This document shows, piece after piece, positions 1-8,735 of a DNA stretch of 64,000 bases (positions are counted from its first letter, which is position 1; the number at the start of each line of letters is the position of its first letter). This DNA is from Arthrobacter sunyaminii (GTDB lineage: Bacteria > Actinomycetota > Actinomycetes > Actinomycetales > Micrococcaceae). The notes beneath the pieces were generated by a model. It saw nothing but the letters and a program-made list of their open reading frames with translations, did not search any database and was not told where the DNA came from. The stretch lies in the NCBI RefSeq assembly GCF_018866305.1, contig NZ_CP076456.1, positions 248,001 through 312,000 on the forward strand. The letters run 5' to 3'. The position numbers were made by a program, and so were the translations under genes.

Positions 1-1090
1 CCTCCTCCCGGGCCACCGCCAGCTCGGCGCGGGAACGCCGGACGTCCGCCGCGAGCCTGGCCGAGCTGAGCACCGCGGCGATCGACGGTGAAACCGCGTC
101 TATTTCTTCAGCGGCGTCTCCGGCCAGCTTCGGCGTGAAGAGGAACCCCTCTAGCCGGCCCAGATGAAGGAGCGTCACCCGGTGGTGGCCCGGATCGCCG
201 ACGGAGGCCACGACGTTTTCGCCGACCTTGATGGCGAGGCCCGAGACGCCAAGGTCGCGGGCGACTTCAGCGAGCGTCGTGTTCAGGGCGCTCGACGGAT
301 CGGCGGCGCCGTCGAGCTGGGGGCCCACCGAGCGGAGGGTGCGCGAGCCCGTGCCGATCGTGGTCAGGGACAGCGCGATCGGCAGGAGGGGGAGGGTTAG
401 TACCTGAATCAGGGGCGACCATTCATTCGCGGCTGCTCCCACTGCGATTCCTGCCAGGCCCGCGATGGCTGCGATCAGTACCGGCAACGCCTGCCGGCGT
501 CGGGCGGGACTCGTCAGCTGCAGCGCCAGGAACGCTGCCGCGGCGAAGGCGGTGCATGCGGTGAGCAGGACGCCTGTCAGGGACAGGGCAGGAGAAAAAG
601 GAAGCTCGAGGGGGTTGGGATACTCGACGCCTTCCTCCACTGTGACCGTTGGCAGTGTTGCGAATCCGAGTGCCATCACCGCGGTGCTGAGGACGGCGGC
701 AAGCTTAAGCCGGGAGGAACTCCGCCAGCGCGCAGCCCTCAGCACGCCCAGCGTGTAGGACAAACCGACGGCGCTGCCCCAGGCCCAGGTGCATATCCAA
801 CCCGCGGTGACGGACAGGGGCGAGCCCGCCACCGCCAAACCACCCGTCGCGGCCGCCACACTCCAAGCTGCCGCGATGGTCAGGACAGCCCCGGCCGGGC
901 GGCCGCGGACCGTCCAGATGGCCGCAAGCACCGTCCATGACAGAGCCGCCACCGTGTCCTGCACCAGGTTTGACGTGAGTGCCCGCTCAGGACCCACGAC
1001 GACGACTGCTCCGGCTGCGCCCACGGTCAAAAGGATGCAGACCGTGGGCCCTGTCAGGGCGCGAAGGCGGCGGGCGGTTGGCTGGTTCAT
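1..1090 (-). CDS. Sensor histidine kinase, partial (C-terminus beyond window edge)
   Basis: The reading frame starts at an ATG at 1090 and stays open to base 1, giving 363 codons with no stop. The N-terminal half has several hydrophobic helices (residues about 10-200). A GAF-like soluble stretch follows, containing the segment VASVGDPGHHRVTLLHLG. The visible end reads ADVRRSRAELAVAREE, the run that normally sits just before the phospho-acceptor H-box of NarL-type actinobacterial sensor kinases. The H-box and ATPase domain lie outside the window, so the kinase call is inferred from this architecture. A paired response regulator would be expected to the left. Confidence 0.7.
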   Translation of the reverse strand, partial: MNQPTARRLRALTGPTVCILLTVGAAGAVVVVGPERALTSNLVQDTVAALSWTVLAAIWTVRGRPAGAVLTIAAAWSVAAATGGLAVAGSPLSVTAGWICTWAWGSAVGLSYTLGVLRAARWRSSSRLKLAAVLSTAVMALGFATLPTVTVEEGVEYPNPLELPFSPALSLTGVLLTACTAFAAAAFLALQLTSPARRRQALPVLIAAIAGLAGIAVGAAANEWSPLIQVLTLPLLPIALSLTTIGTGSRTLRSVGPQLDGAADPSSALNTTLAEVARDLGVSGLAIKVGENVVASVGDPGHHRVTLLHLGRLEGFLFTPKLAGDAAEEIDAVSPSIAAVLSSARLAADVRRSRAELAVAREE

Positions 1091-1113
1091 AACGCCTCGT
1101 TGGGGACGTTCGT

Positions 1114-1755
1114 TTAGGCATCAGTGTGAACGCTTGCCGGTTGCGGAGCAAGGGAAAACACTTTGTAGACCGCAAGCGCGATCAGGGCGGCGACGAGTGG
1201 TATCTGGGTGAGTGCGACGACGGGACCTTGGCCGGCGGTGAGGAACCCTAGAACAACTCCGGCGAGCAACAGCAGGGGCATCCACCGGGGAGCTGACTTG
1301 GCGATCAGCAGGCCGATGCCCATGACGCTGAGTCCGATGCCGAACAGCGGAACCGACCAGTACGAGACCGCCAAACCCGCCGGGCCGTCTTCCAGGTGCA
1401 GGAGGGTTTGCATGGAGGCCCCGTGGTCGAGCCCCGGGGCCGTTGCTCCCCAGGCGGCGTAGCCCTGGACCGCCTGGCTGACGGCGTTGAAGAAGGTGCC
1501 CACAGCGGCGATGGCCGCGCCCGCGCGCGTGACAGTTCCGCCCAGTCCGGCCACCAGCCAGAACAGGGGAAGCAGCAGGTAGGCGCCGGCGGTCGTGAGG
1601 AGGCGGGAGAGGATGAGCTGATCGCGGTATTCCAGCATCAGGGGAAAGGCCGTGGCAGGGTCACGGCCCAGATTCGGCAGGAGCGCCTGACCGGTAACAA
1701 AGAGGATTGGAGCGGCGAGGGCCGCGGCGAGCAGAAGGATACGTGTTGGTGTCAT
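1114..1755 (-). CDS. Integral membrane protein of unknown function
   Basis: This 213-residue protein is mostly hydrophobic, with about six predicted membrane helices. It starts MTPTRILLLAAALAAPILF and ends in a short charged tail. An in-frame GTG at 1815 would add 20 residues rich in Pro, Gly and His that do not look like a membrane-protein start, so I chose the ATG at 1755. Neither start has a strong ribosome-binding site. It lies 23 bp upstream of the sensor kinase gene on the same strand and may be cotranscribed. I do not recognise the family. Confidence 0.6.
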   Translation of the reverse strand: MTPTRILLLAAALAAPILFVTGQALLPNLGRDPATAFPLMLEYRDQLILSRLLTTAGAYLLLPLFWLVAGLGGTVTRAGAAIAAVGTFFNAVSQAVQGYAAWGATAPGLDHGASMQTLLHLEDGPAGLAVSYWSVPLFGIGLSVMGIGLLIAKSAPRWMPLLLLAGVVLGFLTAGQGPVVALTQIPLVAALIALAVYKVFSLAPQPASVHTDA

Positions 1756-1827
1756 GTGCTGATGCTGGCCCGGGCCGTTCCCGGGCGGACAGAGGCGCAG
1801 GTCCCGGTTTGTCACCGTGCTTCGATA

Positions 1828-1992
1828 TCACTGTCCGTGCGCCGGTTTCCGCACCAGGGGCAGGATGCAGCATGACGGGTTCCTAGCATGAAGTTCCGTC
1901 ACCGCCTTGTCGATGAAAGCGGTGTCAGCGGGGTTGCTGCCGCCGCCGGCGAAATGCCCCCAGATGCCGGGAAGGACGCGCACTTCGGCCCG
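1828..1992 (-). pseudogene. C-terminal remnant of an alpha/beta-hydrolase (homoserine acetyltransferase-like)
   Basis: The frame read leftward from 1992 begins directly after an in-frame TGA and encodes RAEVRVLPGIWGHFAGGG followed by SNPADTAFIDKAVTELHA. The pattern WGHFAGGG...NPADTAFID is the C-terminal His-bearing end of homoserine O-acetyltransferase-type alpha/beta-hydrolases. No start codon, nucleophile elbow or core domain is present. Immediately to the right is the end of an unrelated membrane protein gene. About 55 codons remain before a TGA at 1828. I read this as the tail of a deleted gene; family recognition is from memory of the motif. Confidence 0.6.
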
Positions 1993-1996
1993 TCAT

Positions 1997-2371
1997 TTAG
2001 GCGCCGGCAGGACTCTGGCCCATCCGCCTTTGGGCGACTAGCCAGGTTATCGCCCAATATGCGGCTGGTGTCAGCGCCAGCAGCGAAACGGCAGCCAGGG
2101 GAATGGCGGCACTTGCTGTCCACGTAAAGAGCGGAACTAGCAGCGACAACGTGAGAGTAAACATTCCAATGACTGCAAGATATTTTGAAGAGTTTTCCGC
2201 TCTCATAAGATCAGCAACCGCGAACGTGCCCGCGCATAAGGATGCAAGCGCCGCAAAAACGGACAGCGGGATTAAGCCGTTTGCGCCAACGAAGACGGAA
2301 CCGATCGAGAAAAGTGCAGCCACCAGGATGGTGGTCCCAGTTGAAAGTCCCAGAAATTTGTGACGGCTCAT
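1997..2371 (-). CDS. Small integral membrane protein
   Basis: This 124-residue protein is predicted to have four membrane helices (near residues 12-30, 34-52, 65-83 and 90-112) and a short basic C-terminus. The start is well supported: AAGGAAGGAGG lies about seven bases before the ATG at 2371. A small open frame ends just upstream at 2389, so the two could be cotranscribed. I do not recognise a family. Confidence 0.65.
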   Translation of the reverse strand: MSRHKFLGLSTGTTILVAALFSIGSVFVGANGLIPLSVFAALASLCAGTFAVADLMRAENSSKYLAVIGMFTLTLSLLVPLFTWTASAAIPLAAVSLLALTPAAYWAITWLVAQRRMGQSPAGA

Positions 2372-2388
2372 GGGTGACGCCTCCTTCC

Positions 2389-2511
2389 TTACTGCGATTG
2401 CAGTTCTTCGCGCTTTTTCGCAAGCTCGCAGATTTCATTCCATTCGGAGGCAGCAACGCTAACAAGGATCAAAACTGCGGGCAAAGCGCAAAGTTTCCCG
2501 CCTGCGGGCAC
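2389..2511 (-). CDS. Possible small membrane peptide (40 aa)
   Basis: A frame from GTG at 2511 to TAA at 2389 encodes a hydrophobic segment (residues 9-21) followed by an amphipathic charged tail, SEWNEICELAKKREELQSQ. It ends 17 bp before the well-supported start of the next membrane protein gene, and that gene's ribosome-binding site overlaps the stop region, as in an operon. There is no clear ribosome-binding site of its own and the start codon is uncertain. The call rests on composition and spacing only. Confidence 0.3.
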   Translation of the reverse strand: MPAGGKLCALPAVLILVSVAASEWNEICELAKKREELQSQ

Positions 2512-2598
2512 GGCGCACCAATGAACCGAATCACCGGTTCATCACGGAGAGCTGCAGGTAGGCGCTGACAATCCAGTTGGGTGCACCCGGCTACAGCC

Positions 2599-3342
2599 TC
2601 AGAGTGCGGCCAAGCCGTTGCGTCCGTCGGCATCCAGATAGGCATCATGGGCGGCGGTGATGGAGCGGCGGGCCTGCTCGCCGGCGGCCGCGCTGTCCCC
2701 GCTGGCAATGGCACTGAAGAGCAGTCGGTCGCTGGCGGCGGCATCCCGCATGGCAGCCCCGGGGTCACCGGCCGAAGAGATTCGATCATTCATGAGGTCC
2801 AGGAGGGCGCCGGAGACGGCCTGGCCGCTGGCCTGCAGCAGCTGGTTGTGGCTGGCCTCCCAGACGACGGCGTGAAACTCCAGATCCGCTGCATTGAACA
2901 GGTCCATGCTGCCTGCCGCGGATTCCATGCGTTCCACCGCACCGTGCATCGCGGCAAGCTGCTCCGGCGTGTGCAGCGCGGCTGCCAGCCGGCAGGCGGA
3001 GCTTTCCAGGATGATGCGGAACTGGACGAGGTCCGAGAGGGACAGGGACGCGATCCGAGCCAGCGTGGTGAAGGACTGCTGAAGTGCCTGTCCGGTGAAG
3101 GGAAGCACCTCCGGTCCGGAGCGTCCGCCGGGACGGGAGGCGATGAGCCCCCGGCTCTGCAGCACCCGAAGCGCTTCACGCACCGTGGGGCGGCTGACCG
3201 AGAACTGGACCATCAGCTCGCGTTCGCTGGGCAGATGCTGTCCGGGCTGAACCTCGCCGGAAATGATGACCGCTTCGATCTGTTCCACCACGCGTTCGTA
3301 GGTCAGGACGGGGACTGCGGGGGAGAAACTGATTTTGCTCAT
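2599..3342 (-). CDS. GntR/FadR-family transcriptional regulator (FCD domain)
   Basis: This 247-residue protein has an N-terminal winged helix-turn-helix (residues about 10-75) with the typical GntR run PGQHLPSERELMVQFSVSRP, then an all-helical FCD ligand domain containing the metal-ligand-type segment LEFHAVVWEASHN. The ATG at 3342 is preceded by GAAGGG. A GTG-free upstream extension to 3387 has poor composition and was rejected. The gene is divergent from a peptide-type ABC operon and shares a 170-bp intergenic region with a perfect GntR-type palindrome, so it probably controls that operon and itself. The inducer is unknown. Confidence 0.9.
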   Translation of the reverse strand: MSKISFSPAVPVLTYERVVEQIEAVIISGEVQPGQHLPSERELMVQFSVSRPTVREALRVLQSRGLIASRPGGRSGPEVLPFTGQALQQSFTTLARIASLSLSDLVQFRIILESSACRLAAALHTPEQLAAMHGAVERMESAAGSMDLFNAADLEFHAVVWEASHNQLLQASGQAVSGALLDLMNDRISSAGDPGAAMRDAAASDRLLFSAIASGDSAAAGEQARRSITAAHDAYLDADGRNGLAAL

Positions 3343-3420
3343 GCGGCCCTTCACAATCGAAGTTTTTTCGAATGTACCGGGCCGCATCGGCCAGCGATAT
3401 ACCTCCGTCCAAAACTTTCA

Positions 3421-3433
3421 CTGGTAAGACCAG
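3421..3433. promoter_or_regulatory. GntR/FadR-type operator palindrome
   Basis: CTGGTAAGACCAG is a perfect inverted repeat (arms CTGGT/ACCAG, 3-bp centre). It contains TGGT-N3-ACCA, the general GntR/FadR operator form. It lies about 80 bp from both divergent starts (3342 and 3513). A near-identical element is found at 12543-12555. Confidence 0.7.
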
Positions 3434-3512
3434 ATAAATAGGTAGACAGGCTGGCACTCCATGAGGTTGTCTGGTTCAAATTGTTGGACTTGCCGGAGGA
3501 TGGAGATCCCCA

Positions 3513-5036
3513 ATGAATCGTGCACCTTCCCGGGCAGCTGCGGTCGCACTGCTGGCTGCATCGGCGCTCTTCCTGTCATCCTGCTCTGCGGGTTCGTCCG
3601 GGGAGGAGCCGGCCGAGTCCGCTGAGCAGCGGTCCGGGATCACGGTGGCCCTCACCGGAGAGCCCACCAACCTTGACTTCACCACCACCGCCGGCGCCGC
3701 CATTCCCCAGGCGCTGATGACCAACGTGTATGAAGGCCTGGTGGAAATTGACCAGGACGGTGCCATCCAGCCGCTGCTTGCCGAGTCCTGGGACATCAGC
3801 GAGGACCGCCGCACCTACACGTTCACGCTGCAGCCGGACGTCACCTTCTCCAACGGTGAGCCGTTTACCGCCGACGACGTGAAGTTCAGCCTCGACCGCG
3901 TCAACTCCGGGGCATGGGTTTCGAGCCTGAAGAACAAGATGGCCATTGTGGAGGCGGTCAACGTCCTGGGTGACACCGAAGTGGAGATTGTGCTGAGCCG
4001 TCCAAGCAACGCCTGGTTGTTTGACCTCGGCACACCGGTGGGAGCCATGTTCGATGAAAGCGGCGTGGATGATCTGGCGAACACCGCCATCGGCACCGGA
4101 CCGTTCACCATCGAGGCCTGGAACCGCGGGCAGTCCATCGAGATGAAGGCTCGCAACGACTATTGGGGCGAGGCGCCCAAGGTGGATACCGCCACGCTGC
4201 GCTACTTCGCGGACGCAACGGCCACCACCAACGCGCTGCGATCCGGAGATGTGGACGTGGTCTACAACATGCAGGCACCCGAGCTGCTCTCCACCTTTGA
4301 AAGCGACGACGCCTACCAGGTTCTGGACGGCACCTCCAACGGCGAAATCATCCTGTCCATGAACAACAAACAGGCACCCTTTGACGATGTCCGCGTGCGC
4401 CAGGCGGTCATGCACGCCATCGACCGGCAGGCCGTGCTGGACACCGCGTGGAGCGGCTACGGCACCGTGGTGGGGGCGGCCGTACCGCCCACCGACCCGT
4501 ATTACGAGGACCTGACCGACGTCAACGCCTATGACCCGGACAAGGCCCGCGACCTGCTCGCCGAAGCCGGAGCCGAGGACCTGAACATCACCTTCAGCGT
4601 TCCCACCCGCCCCTACGCCACAGCCGTGTCCGAAATTGTGGTCTCCCAGCTGGCGGAGGTGGGCATCAACGCCACCATCGAATCCGCCGAGTTCCCCGCC
4701 GTCTGGCTGGACAAGGTCTTCACGCAGCATGACTACGACATGTCAGTGGTCCTTGCCGTGGAAAGCCGGGATTTCCTGACCATGTTCAACAACCCGGACT
4801 ATTACCTGGGCTATGACAACTCCAAGATCGCAGAAACGGCCGCCACAGCGGACGCCGCCGACGAAGCCGGCTACGTCGACGGCATGAAGGACGTGGTCCG
4901 CACGGTGACCGAAGACGCAGCCGCCGGAGTCCTCTTCCTGTTCCCGAACATTGTGGTGGCCGATGCCGATGTCACCAACGTCCCCGCCAACTCCGTCACC
5001 GAGGCACTGGACCTGACCGGAATCGGCTGGAGCTGA
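3513..5036 (+). CDS. ABC transporter substrate-binding lipoprotein, family 5 (peptide/opine type)
   Basis: This 507-residue protein has a lipoprotein signal peptide ending LFLSSC, so the mature protein is anchored at Cys24. The body matches the family 5 solute-binding fold: TNVYEGLVEID near the N-terminus, then LAESWDISEDRRTYTFTLQP, DDVKFSLDRV, and FDDVRVRQAVMHAIDRQAV in the centre. GGAGGATGGAG precedes the ATG. It is the first gene of an operon with two permeases, a double ATPase and an amidase. The family binds peptides, opines, nickel chelates and similar ligands. The downstream amidase suggests an amide-containing ligand, but the ligand is not readable from sequence. Confidence 0.93.
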   Translation: MNRAPSRAAAVALLAASALFLSSCSAGSSGEEPAESAEQRSGITVALTGEPTNLDFTTTAGAAIPQALMTNVYEGLVEIDQDGAIQPLLAESWDISEDRRTYTFTLQPDVTFSNGEPFTADDVKFSLDRVNSGAWVSSLKNKMAIVEAVNVLGDTEVEIVLSRPSNAWLFDLGTPVGAMFDESGVDDLANTAIGTGPFTIEAWNRGQSIEMKARNDYWGEAPKVDTATLRYFADATATTNALRSGDVDVVYNMQAPELLSTFESDDAYQVLDGTSNGEIILSMNNKQAPFDDVRVRQAVMHAIDRQAVLDTAWSGYGTVVGAAVPPTDPYYEDLTDVNAYDPDKARDLLAEAGAEDLNITFSVPTRPYATAVSEIVVSQLAEVGINATIESAEFPAVWLDKVFTQHDYDMSVVLAVESRDFLTMFNNPDYYLGYDNSKIAETAATADAADEAGYVDGMKDVVRTVTEDAAAGVLFLFPNIVVADADVTNVPANSVTEALDLTGIGWS

Positions 5037-5092
5037 AACCGGCGCGAGAGCATCCTGCGGCGCCGACGGCACGGACTGAAAAGAGGCACGCA

Positions 5093-6040
5093 TTGGGCAT
5101 CAGGCTGCTGATCAACGCGGCACGGTTTGCCGTCACCTTCCTGGTGGCCACGGTGGCGGTCTTCATCTTCATGCGTGCAGTCCCCGGAGACCCGGCGCAG
5201 ATTGCGCTGGGCGTCAACGCCACACCGGAGCTGCTCGAGCAAACCCGGGCGGAGTTCGGCACTGACCGGCCCCTGCCGGTGCAGTACTTTGACTGGACGC
5301 TGGGCCTGTTCCGCGGAGATTTCGGCACCAGCTACGTCACCCGCCAGGACATCACGCCGCTGATTCTGGACCGGGTGCAGGTCAGCCTGATCCTGGTGGG
5401 CCTGGCCATGGCGGTTGCCCTGCTGATCGCCGTGCCTCTGGGCACCCTGATGGCCGTGAACCACCGCCGGATCAGCGGCATCCTGCTCAGCGGGCTGAGC
5501 CAGGTGGGCGTGGCGGTACCCGGGTTCCTGGCGGCCATCCTCCTTGTGGTGGTGTTCGCCGTCGGGCTGGGCTGGTTCCCGGCCAACGGCTGGACGCCGC
5601 CGGGGGAGGACTTCGCCGATTTCCTTCGCCGGGTGTTCCTGCCCGTGCTGGCCCTGGCCTCCGTCCAGGGCGCCATCCTGACCCGGTACGTGCGGTCCGC
5701 GGTCCTGGAGATCATGAGCGAGGACTATCTGCGCACTGCCCGCGCCAAAGGGCTGGGGCGGACCGAAGCACTGGTGAAGCACGGCCTGCGCAACGCCGCC
5801 ATTCCGGTGCTTACGGTCACCGGGGTGCAGCTGGCCGCGCTGATCATCGGCGCCGTGGTCATTGAGCGCGTCTTCGTCATCCCCGGGCTGGGCTCCCTGC
5901 TCCTGGACGCGGTGGGCAACCGGGACCTGCTGACCGTGCAGTCCGTGGTCATGGTGCTGGTGGCCATCACCCTCACCATCAACCTGCTGGTGGATGTCCT
6001 GTACACCGTGCTGGATCCCCGAATCCGGAAGAAGGCCTGA
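5093..6040 (+). CDS. ABC transporter permease, DppB type
   Basis: This 315-residue permease has about six helices and starts at a TTG at 5093 preceded by AGAGG. Family hallmarks are RAVPGDPAQIALG after the first helix, the EAA-type cytoplasmic loop around RTARAKGLGRTEALVKHGLR, and VIERVFVIPGLGSLLLDAV near the end. It is the first membrane subunit of the peptide-type importer. Its stop overlaps the start of the next permease (TGATG). Confidence 0.92.
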   Translation: MGIRLLINAARFAVTFLVATVAVFIFMRAVPGDPAQIALGVNATPELLEQTRAEFGTDRPLPVQYFDWTLGLFRGDFGTSYVTRQDITPLILDRVQVSLILVGLAMAVALLIAVPLGTLMAVNHRRISGILLSGLSQVGVAVPGFLAAILLVVVFAVGLGWFPANGWTPPGEDFADFLRRVFLPVLALASVQGAILTRYVRSAVLEIMSEDYLRTARAKGLGRTEALVKHGLRNAAIPVLTVTGVQLAALIIGAVVIERVFVIPGLGSLLLDAVGNRDLLTVQSVVMVLVAITLTINLLVDVLYTVLDPRIRKKA

Positions 6041-6927
6041 TGAGCGATCTCACCCCGGCTGCCCTCACCGGAGCCGCTCCGGTCCCCGTCGGGCGTCCCG
6101 GCCGCGGCAAACCGTCGCCCACCCTGCTGATCGGCGCGGCACTGGTGGCCGTCGTCGTCGCGGCCGCTCTCCTCTCCTTTTTCTGGACACCGTACGATCC
6201 GGTCCGGGCCGTACCCGAGGACCGGCTGCTCGGCTCCAGCGCGGAGCACCTGATGGGAACCGACCGCTACGGCAGGGACGTGTTTTCGGCAATCCTCTAC
6301 GGCGCCCGCATCACCCTGCTGGTGGGCCTGATCTCCGTCGGCATTGCCCTTCTCATCGGAACGCCGCTGGGCATCCTTGCCGGAATGCGCGGCGGTGCGG
6401 CCGAGGAGATCAGCATGCGCGCCGCAGACATCCTGATGGCGTTTCCTGCCCTGCTGGTTGCCATCATGTTCGGCGCGGTGTTTGGGGCGGGGACGACGAC
6501 GGCGATGGTCGCCATTGGCATCGGCTCAATCCCGGGCTTCGCACGGGTGGCGCGCAGCGGAACCCTGCAGGTGATGAGCACCGAATATGTCATGTCCGCG
6601 CGCGCTTCCAGCCAGAGCGCACTGCGCATTGCCCGCCGGCATGTGCTCCCGAACATTGCGGGGGTGCTGGTGGTCCAGTGCTCCGTCACGTTTGCGCTGG
6701 CCGTCCTGGCGGAAGCGGCACTGTCCTTCCTGGGACTCGGTACGCCGCCGCCAATTCCCTCCTGGGGCCGGATGCTGCAGGAATCCCAGCAGTTCCTGGG
6801 CACCTTTCCGGCGCTCGCCATTTGGCCCGGAGCCGCCATCGCCCTGGCGGTCCTGGGCTTCAACCTGCTGGGTGACGGGCTACGCGACCGGTTTGACCCC
6901 AAGCTGAACGGGGAGGCTCCCCGATGA
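6040..6927 (+). CDS. ABC transporter permease, DppC type
   Basis: This 295-residue permease is the partner of the preceding DppB-type subunit. It has a cytoplasmic N-terminal tail, one helix, the conserved LMGTDRYGRDVFSAILYGAR motif of DppC/OppC proteins, and the EAA loop SARASSQSALRIARRHVLPN. It ends with a helix and a short charged tail. Its last codons overlap the ATPase gene (ATGA), which implies translational coupling. Confidence 0.93.
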   Translation: MSDLTPAALTGAAPVPVGRPGRGKPSPTLLIGAALVAVVVAAALLSFFWTPYDPVRAVPEDRLLGSSAEHLMGTDRYGRDVFSAILYGARITLLVGLISVGIALLIGTPLGILAGMRGGAAEEISMRAADILMAFPALLVAIMFGAVFGAGTTTAMVAIGIGSIPGFARVARSGTLQVMSTEYVMSARASSQSALRIARRHVLPNIAGVLVVQCSVTFALAVLAEAALSFLGLGTPPPIPSWGRMLQESQQFLGTFPALAIWPGAAIALAVLGFNLLGDGLRDRFDPKLNGEAPR

Positions 6928-8735
6928 GCGAGCGGCTGCTGGAGGTGAAGGACATTCGGGTGTCCGCCGGCGAGCACACCCTGGTGGACAGCTTCAACCT
7001 GGAGCTGGGCAAAGGTGAACGGGTAGGGCTGATCGGTGAGTCCGGGTCCGGCAAGTCCATGACTGCCACGGCACTGATGGGACTGTTGCCGGAGGGGGTC
7101 TCCGCCACCGGCTCCATCCGGCTGGCCGGAACCGACCATGACCTGGTGGGGGCCCGGGACAGCCAGATGCAGCGGATCCGCGGCAACGCGATGACCATGG
7201 TGTTCCAGGAACCCATGAGCGCCCTCAACCCGCTCATGAAGGTGGGGCCGCAGGTGGCCGAGGTGATGCTCAAACACCGCACGGTGCCCAACCGGCGGGC
7301 GGCTGCTGCGAAAGCCGTGGAGATGCTGGCCTCGGTGCGGCTGCCCGATCCCGCGGAAGCCGCCCGGGCCTATCCGCATCAGCTCTCCGGCGGACAGCGG
7401 CAGCGCGCCATGCTGGCCATGGCGCTGGCCAACGATCCGGCGGTCCTGCTCTGTGACGAGCCCACCACGGCCCTGGACGTGACCGTGCAGCGCCAGGTCC
7501 TGGACCTCATCCTGGAATCCGTGAGCCGGCGCGACACCGGACTGCTGTTCATCACCCACGACCTGTCAGTGGTGGCCAGCGTCTGTGACCGCGTCCTGGT
7601 CATGAACAAGGGCCGCGTGGTGGAAGAGGGAACCACCGAACAGGTGCTGACCCGGCCCGCCCACGCCTACACCCGGGGGCTGTTGGCGGCCTCGGACCTG
7701 GAGGCTACGGACAGTGACGGCCGGTTGTTCACGGTGGCCTCGGCCGACGCCTATGTACCGCCGAAGATCGCATCCCCGCCCGCCGAAGGGACGACGGCGG
7801 TCTCCCGGCCTGTCCTGCCTGACCGGCTTAACTCGCCTGCCGTGGACGCCCTGCCTGACCGCGGAGGGAACGACGGCGCCGCCGAGCCGCTGATCAGCGT
7901 GCGGGACCTGGTGCGCACCTACCGGCGCGGCCGCACCTCGCTCTTTGGTGCGCCCGCCGAGGTGCAGGCACTGCGGGGCATCTCGTTTGAGGTGGCTGCA
8001 GGGCAGCGGTTCGGCGTGGTGGGAGAGTCCGGGTCCGGCAAGTCCACGCTGCTGCGCATCCTGGCCGGACTGGACCGGCCCACCTCCGGCAGCGTCAAAG
8101 TTGCCGGAAACGAGGTGGCCGGGGCACGGGAAAACGAACTGCGCCAGCTGCGCCGCGAGCTTCAGATTGTTTTTCAGGACCCCATGGGATCGCTGGATCC
8201 GCGGATGCGGGTGCGTGACATCATCACGGAACCGCTGCTGCTGCCGGGGGAAACGGCGCGCCGCGGCAGGCATGCTGAACGCGCGGCCGAAATGCTCCGG
8301 GCCGTTGACCTTCCGCCCGAAGCAGCGGACCGCTTTCCGCACCAGTTCTCCGGCGGACAGCGGCAGCGCATTTCCATTGCCAGGGCCCTGATCGGAGAAC
8401 CGCGCATCCTGGTGGCCGACGAACCGGTGAGCGCCCTGGACGTTTCAGTGCGCGCACAGGTGCTGAACCTGCTCTCGGATCTGGTGGACCGGTACAACCT
8501 GACCCTGGTGTTCGTGTCCCATGACCTCGCCGTCGTACGGCATCTTTGCGACAACGTGGTGGTGATGAACCATGGGCTCATTGTGGAAAGCGGCCCGACG
8601 GAGCAGATTTACGAGGACCCGCAGCACGAGTACACCCGGACGCTGGTGGCGTCCTCGATGTCGCTGCGGACGGAACTCGCCGGGCGGGCGATGGACAGCC
8701 GGGAAGAATTGACCAGTCAGGGAGAGGGAAAATGA
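6924..8735 (+). CDS. ABC transporter ATP-binding protein with two fused nucleotide-binding domains (DppD-DppF type)
   Basis: This 603-residue protein carries two complete ABC ATPase domains. Domain 1 (about 4-255) has Walker A GESGSGKS, signature LSGGQRQR and Walker B VLLCDEPTTALD. Domain 2 (about 315-575) has Walker A GESGSGKS, signature FSGGQRQR and Walker B ILVADEPVSALD. Each domain carries an oligopeptide-type C-terminal extension. A single polypeptide therefore supplies both ATPases normally encoded by separate dppD and dppF genes. It overlaps its neighbours by ATGA on both sides. Confidence 0.95.
   Translation: MSERLLEVKDIRVSAGEHTLVDSFNLELGKGERVGLIGESGSGKSMTATALMGLLPEGVSATGSIRLAGTDHDLVGARDSQMQRIRGNAMTMVFQEPMSALNPLMKVGPQVAEVMLKHRTVPNRRAAAAKAVEMLASVRLPDPAEAARAYPHQLSGGQRQRAMLAMALANDPAVLLCDEPTTALDVTVQRQVLDLILESVSRRDTGLLFITHDLSVVASVCDRVLVMNKGRVVEEGTTEQVLTRPAHAYTRGLLAASDLEATDSDGRLFTVASADAYVPPKIASPPAEGTTAVSRPVLPDRLNSPAVDALPDRGGNDGAAEPLISVRDLVRTYRRGRTSLFGAPAEVQALRGISFEVAAGQRFGVVGESGSGKSTLLRILAGLDRPTSGSVKVAGNEVAGARENELRQLRRELQIVFQDPMGSLDPRMRVRDIITEPLLLPGETARRGRHAERAAEMLRAVDLPPEAADRFPHQFSGGQRQRISIARALIGEPRILVADEPVSALDVSVRAQVLNLLSDLVDRYNLTLVFVSHDLAVVRHLCDNVVVMNHGLIVESGPTEQIYEDPQHEYTRTLVASSMSLRTELAGRAMDSREELTSQGEGK

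Noticed and set aside
2512..2598. Peptide-coding fragment NWIVSAYLQLSVMNR on the minus strand
   Set aside because: It looks coding-like but has a stop a few codons upstream, no start and no recognised family; too short to support.
2581..3441. Long plus-strand frame of 286 codons over the GntR gene
   Set aside because: It is the antisense shadow of a clear GntR/FadR gene; its composition (Gly/Arg/His-rich) matches no fold and it lacks a ribosome-binding site.
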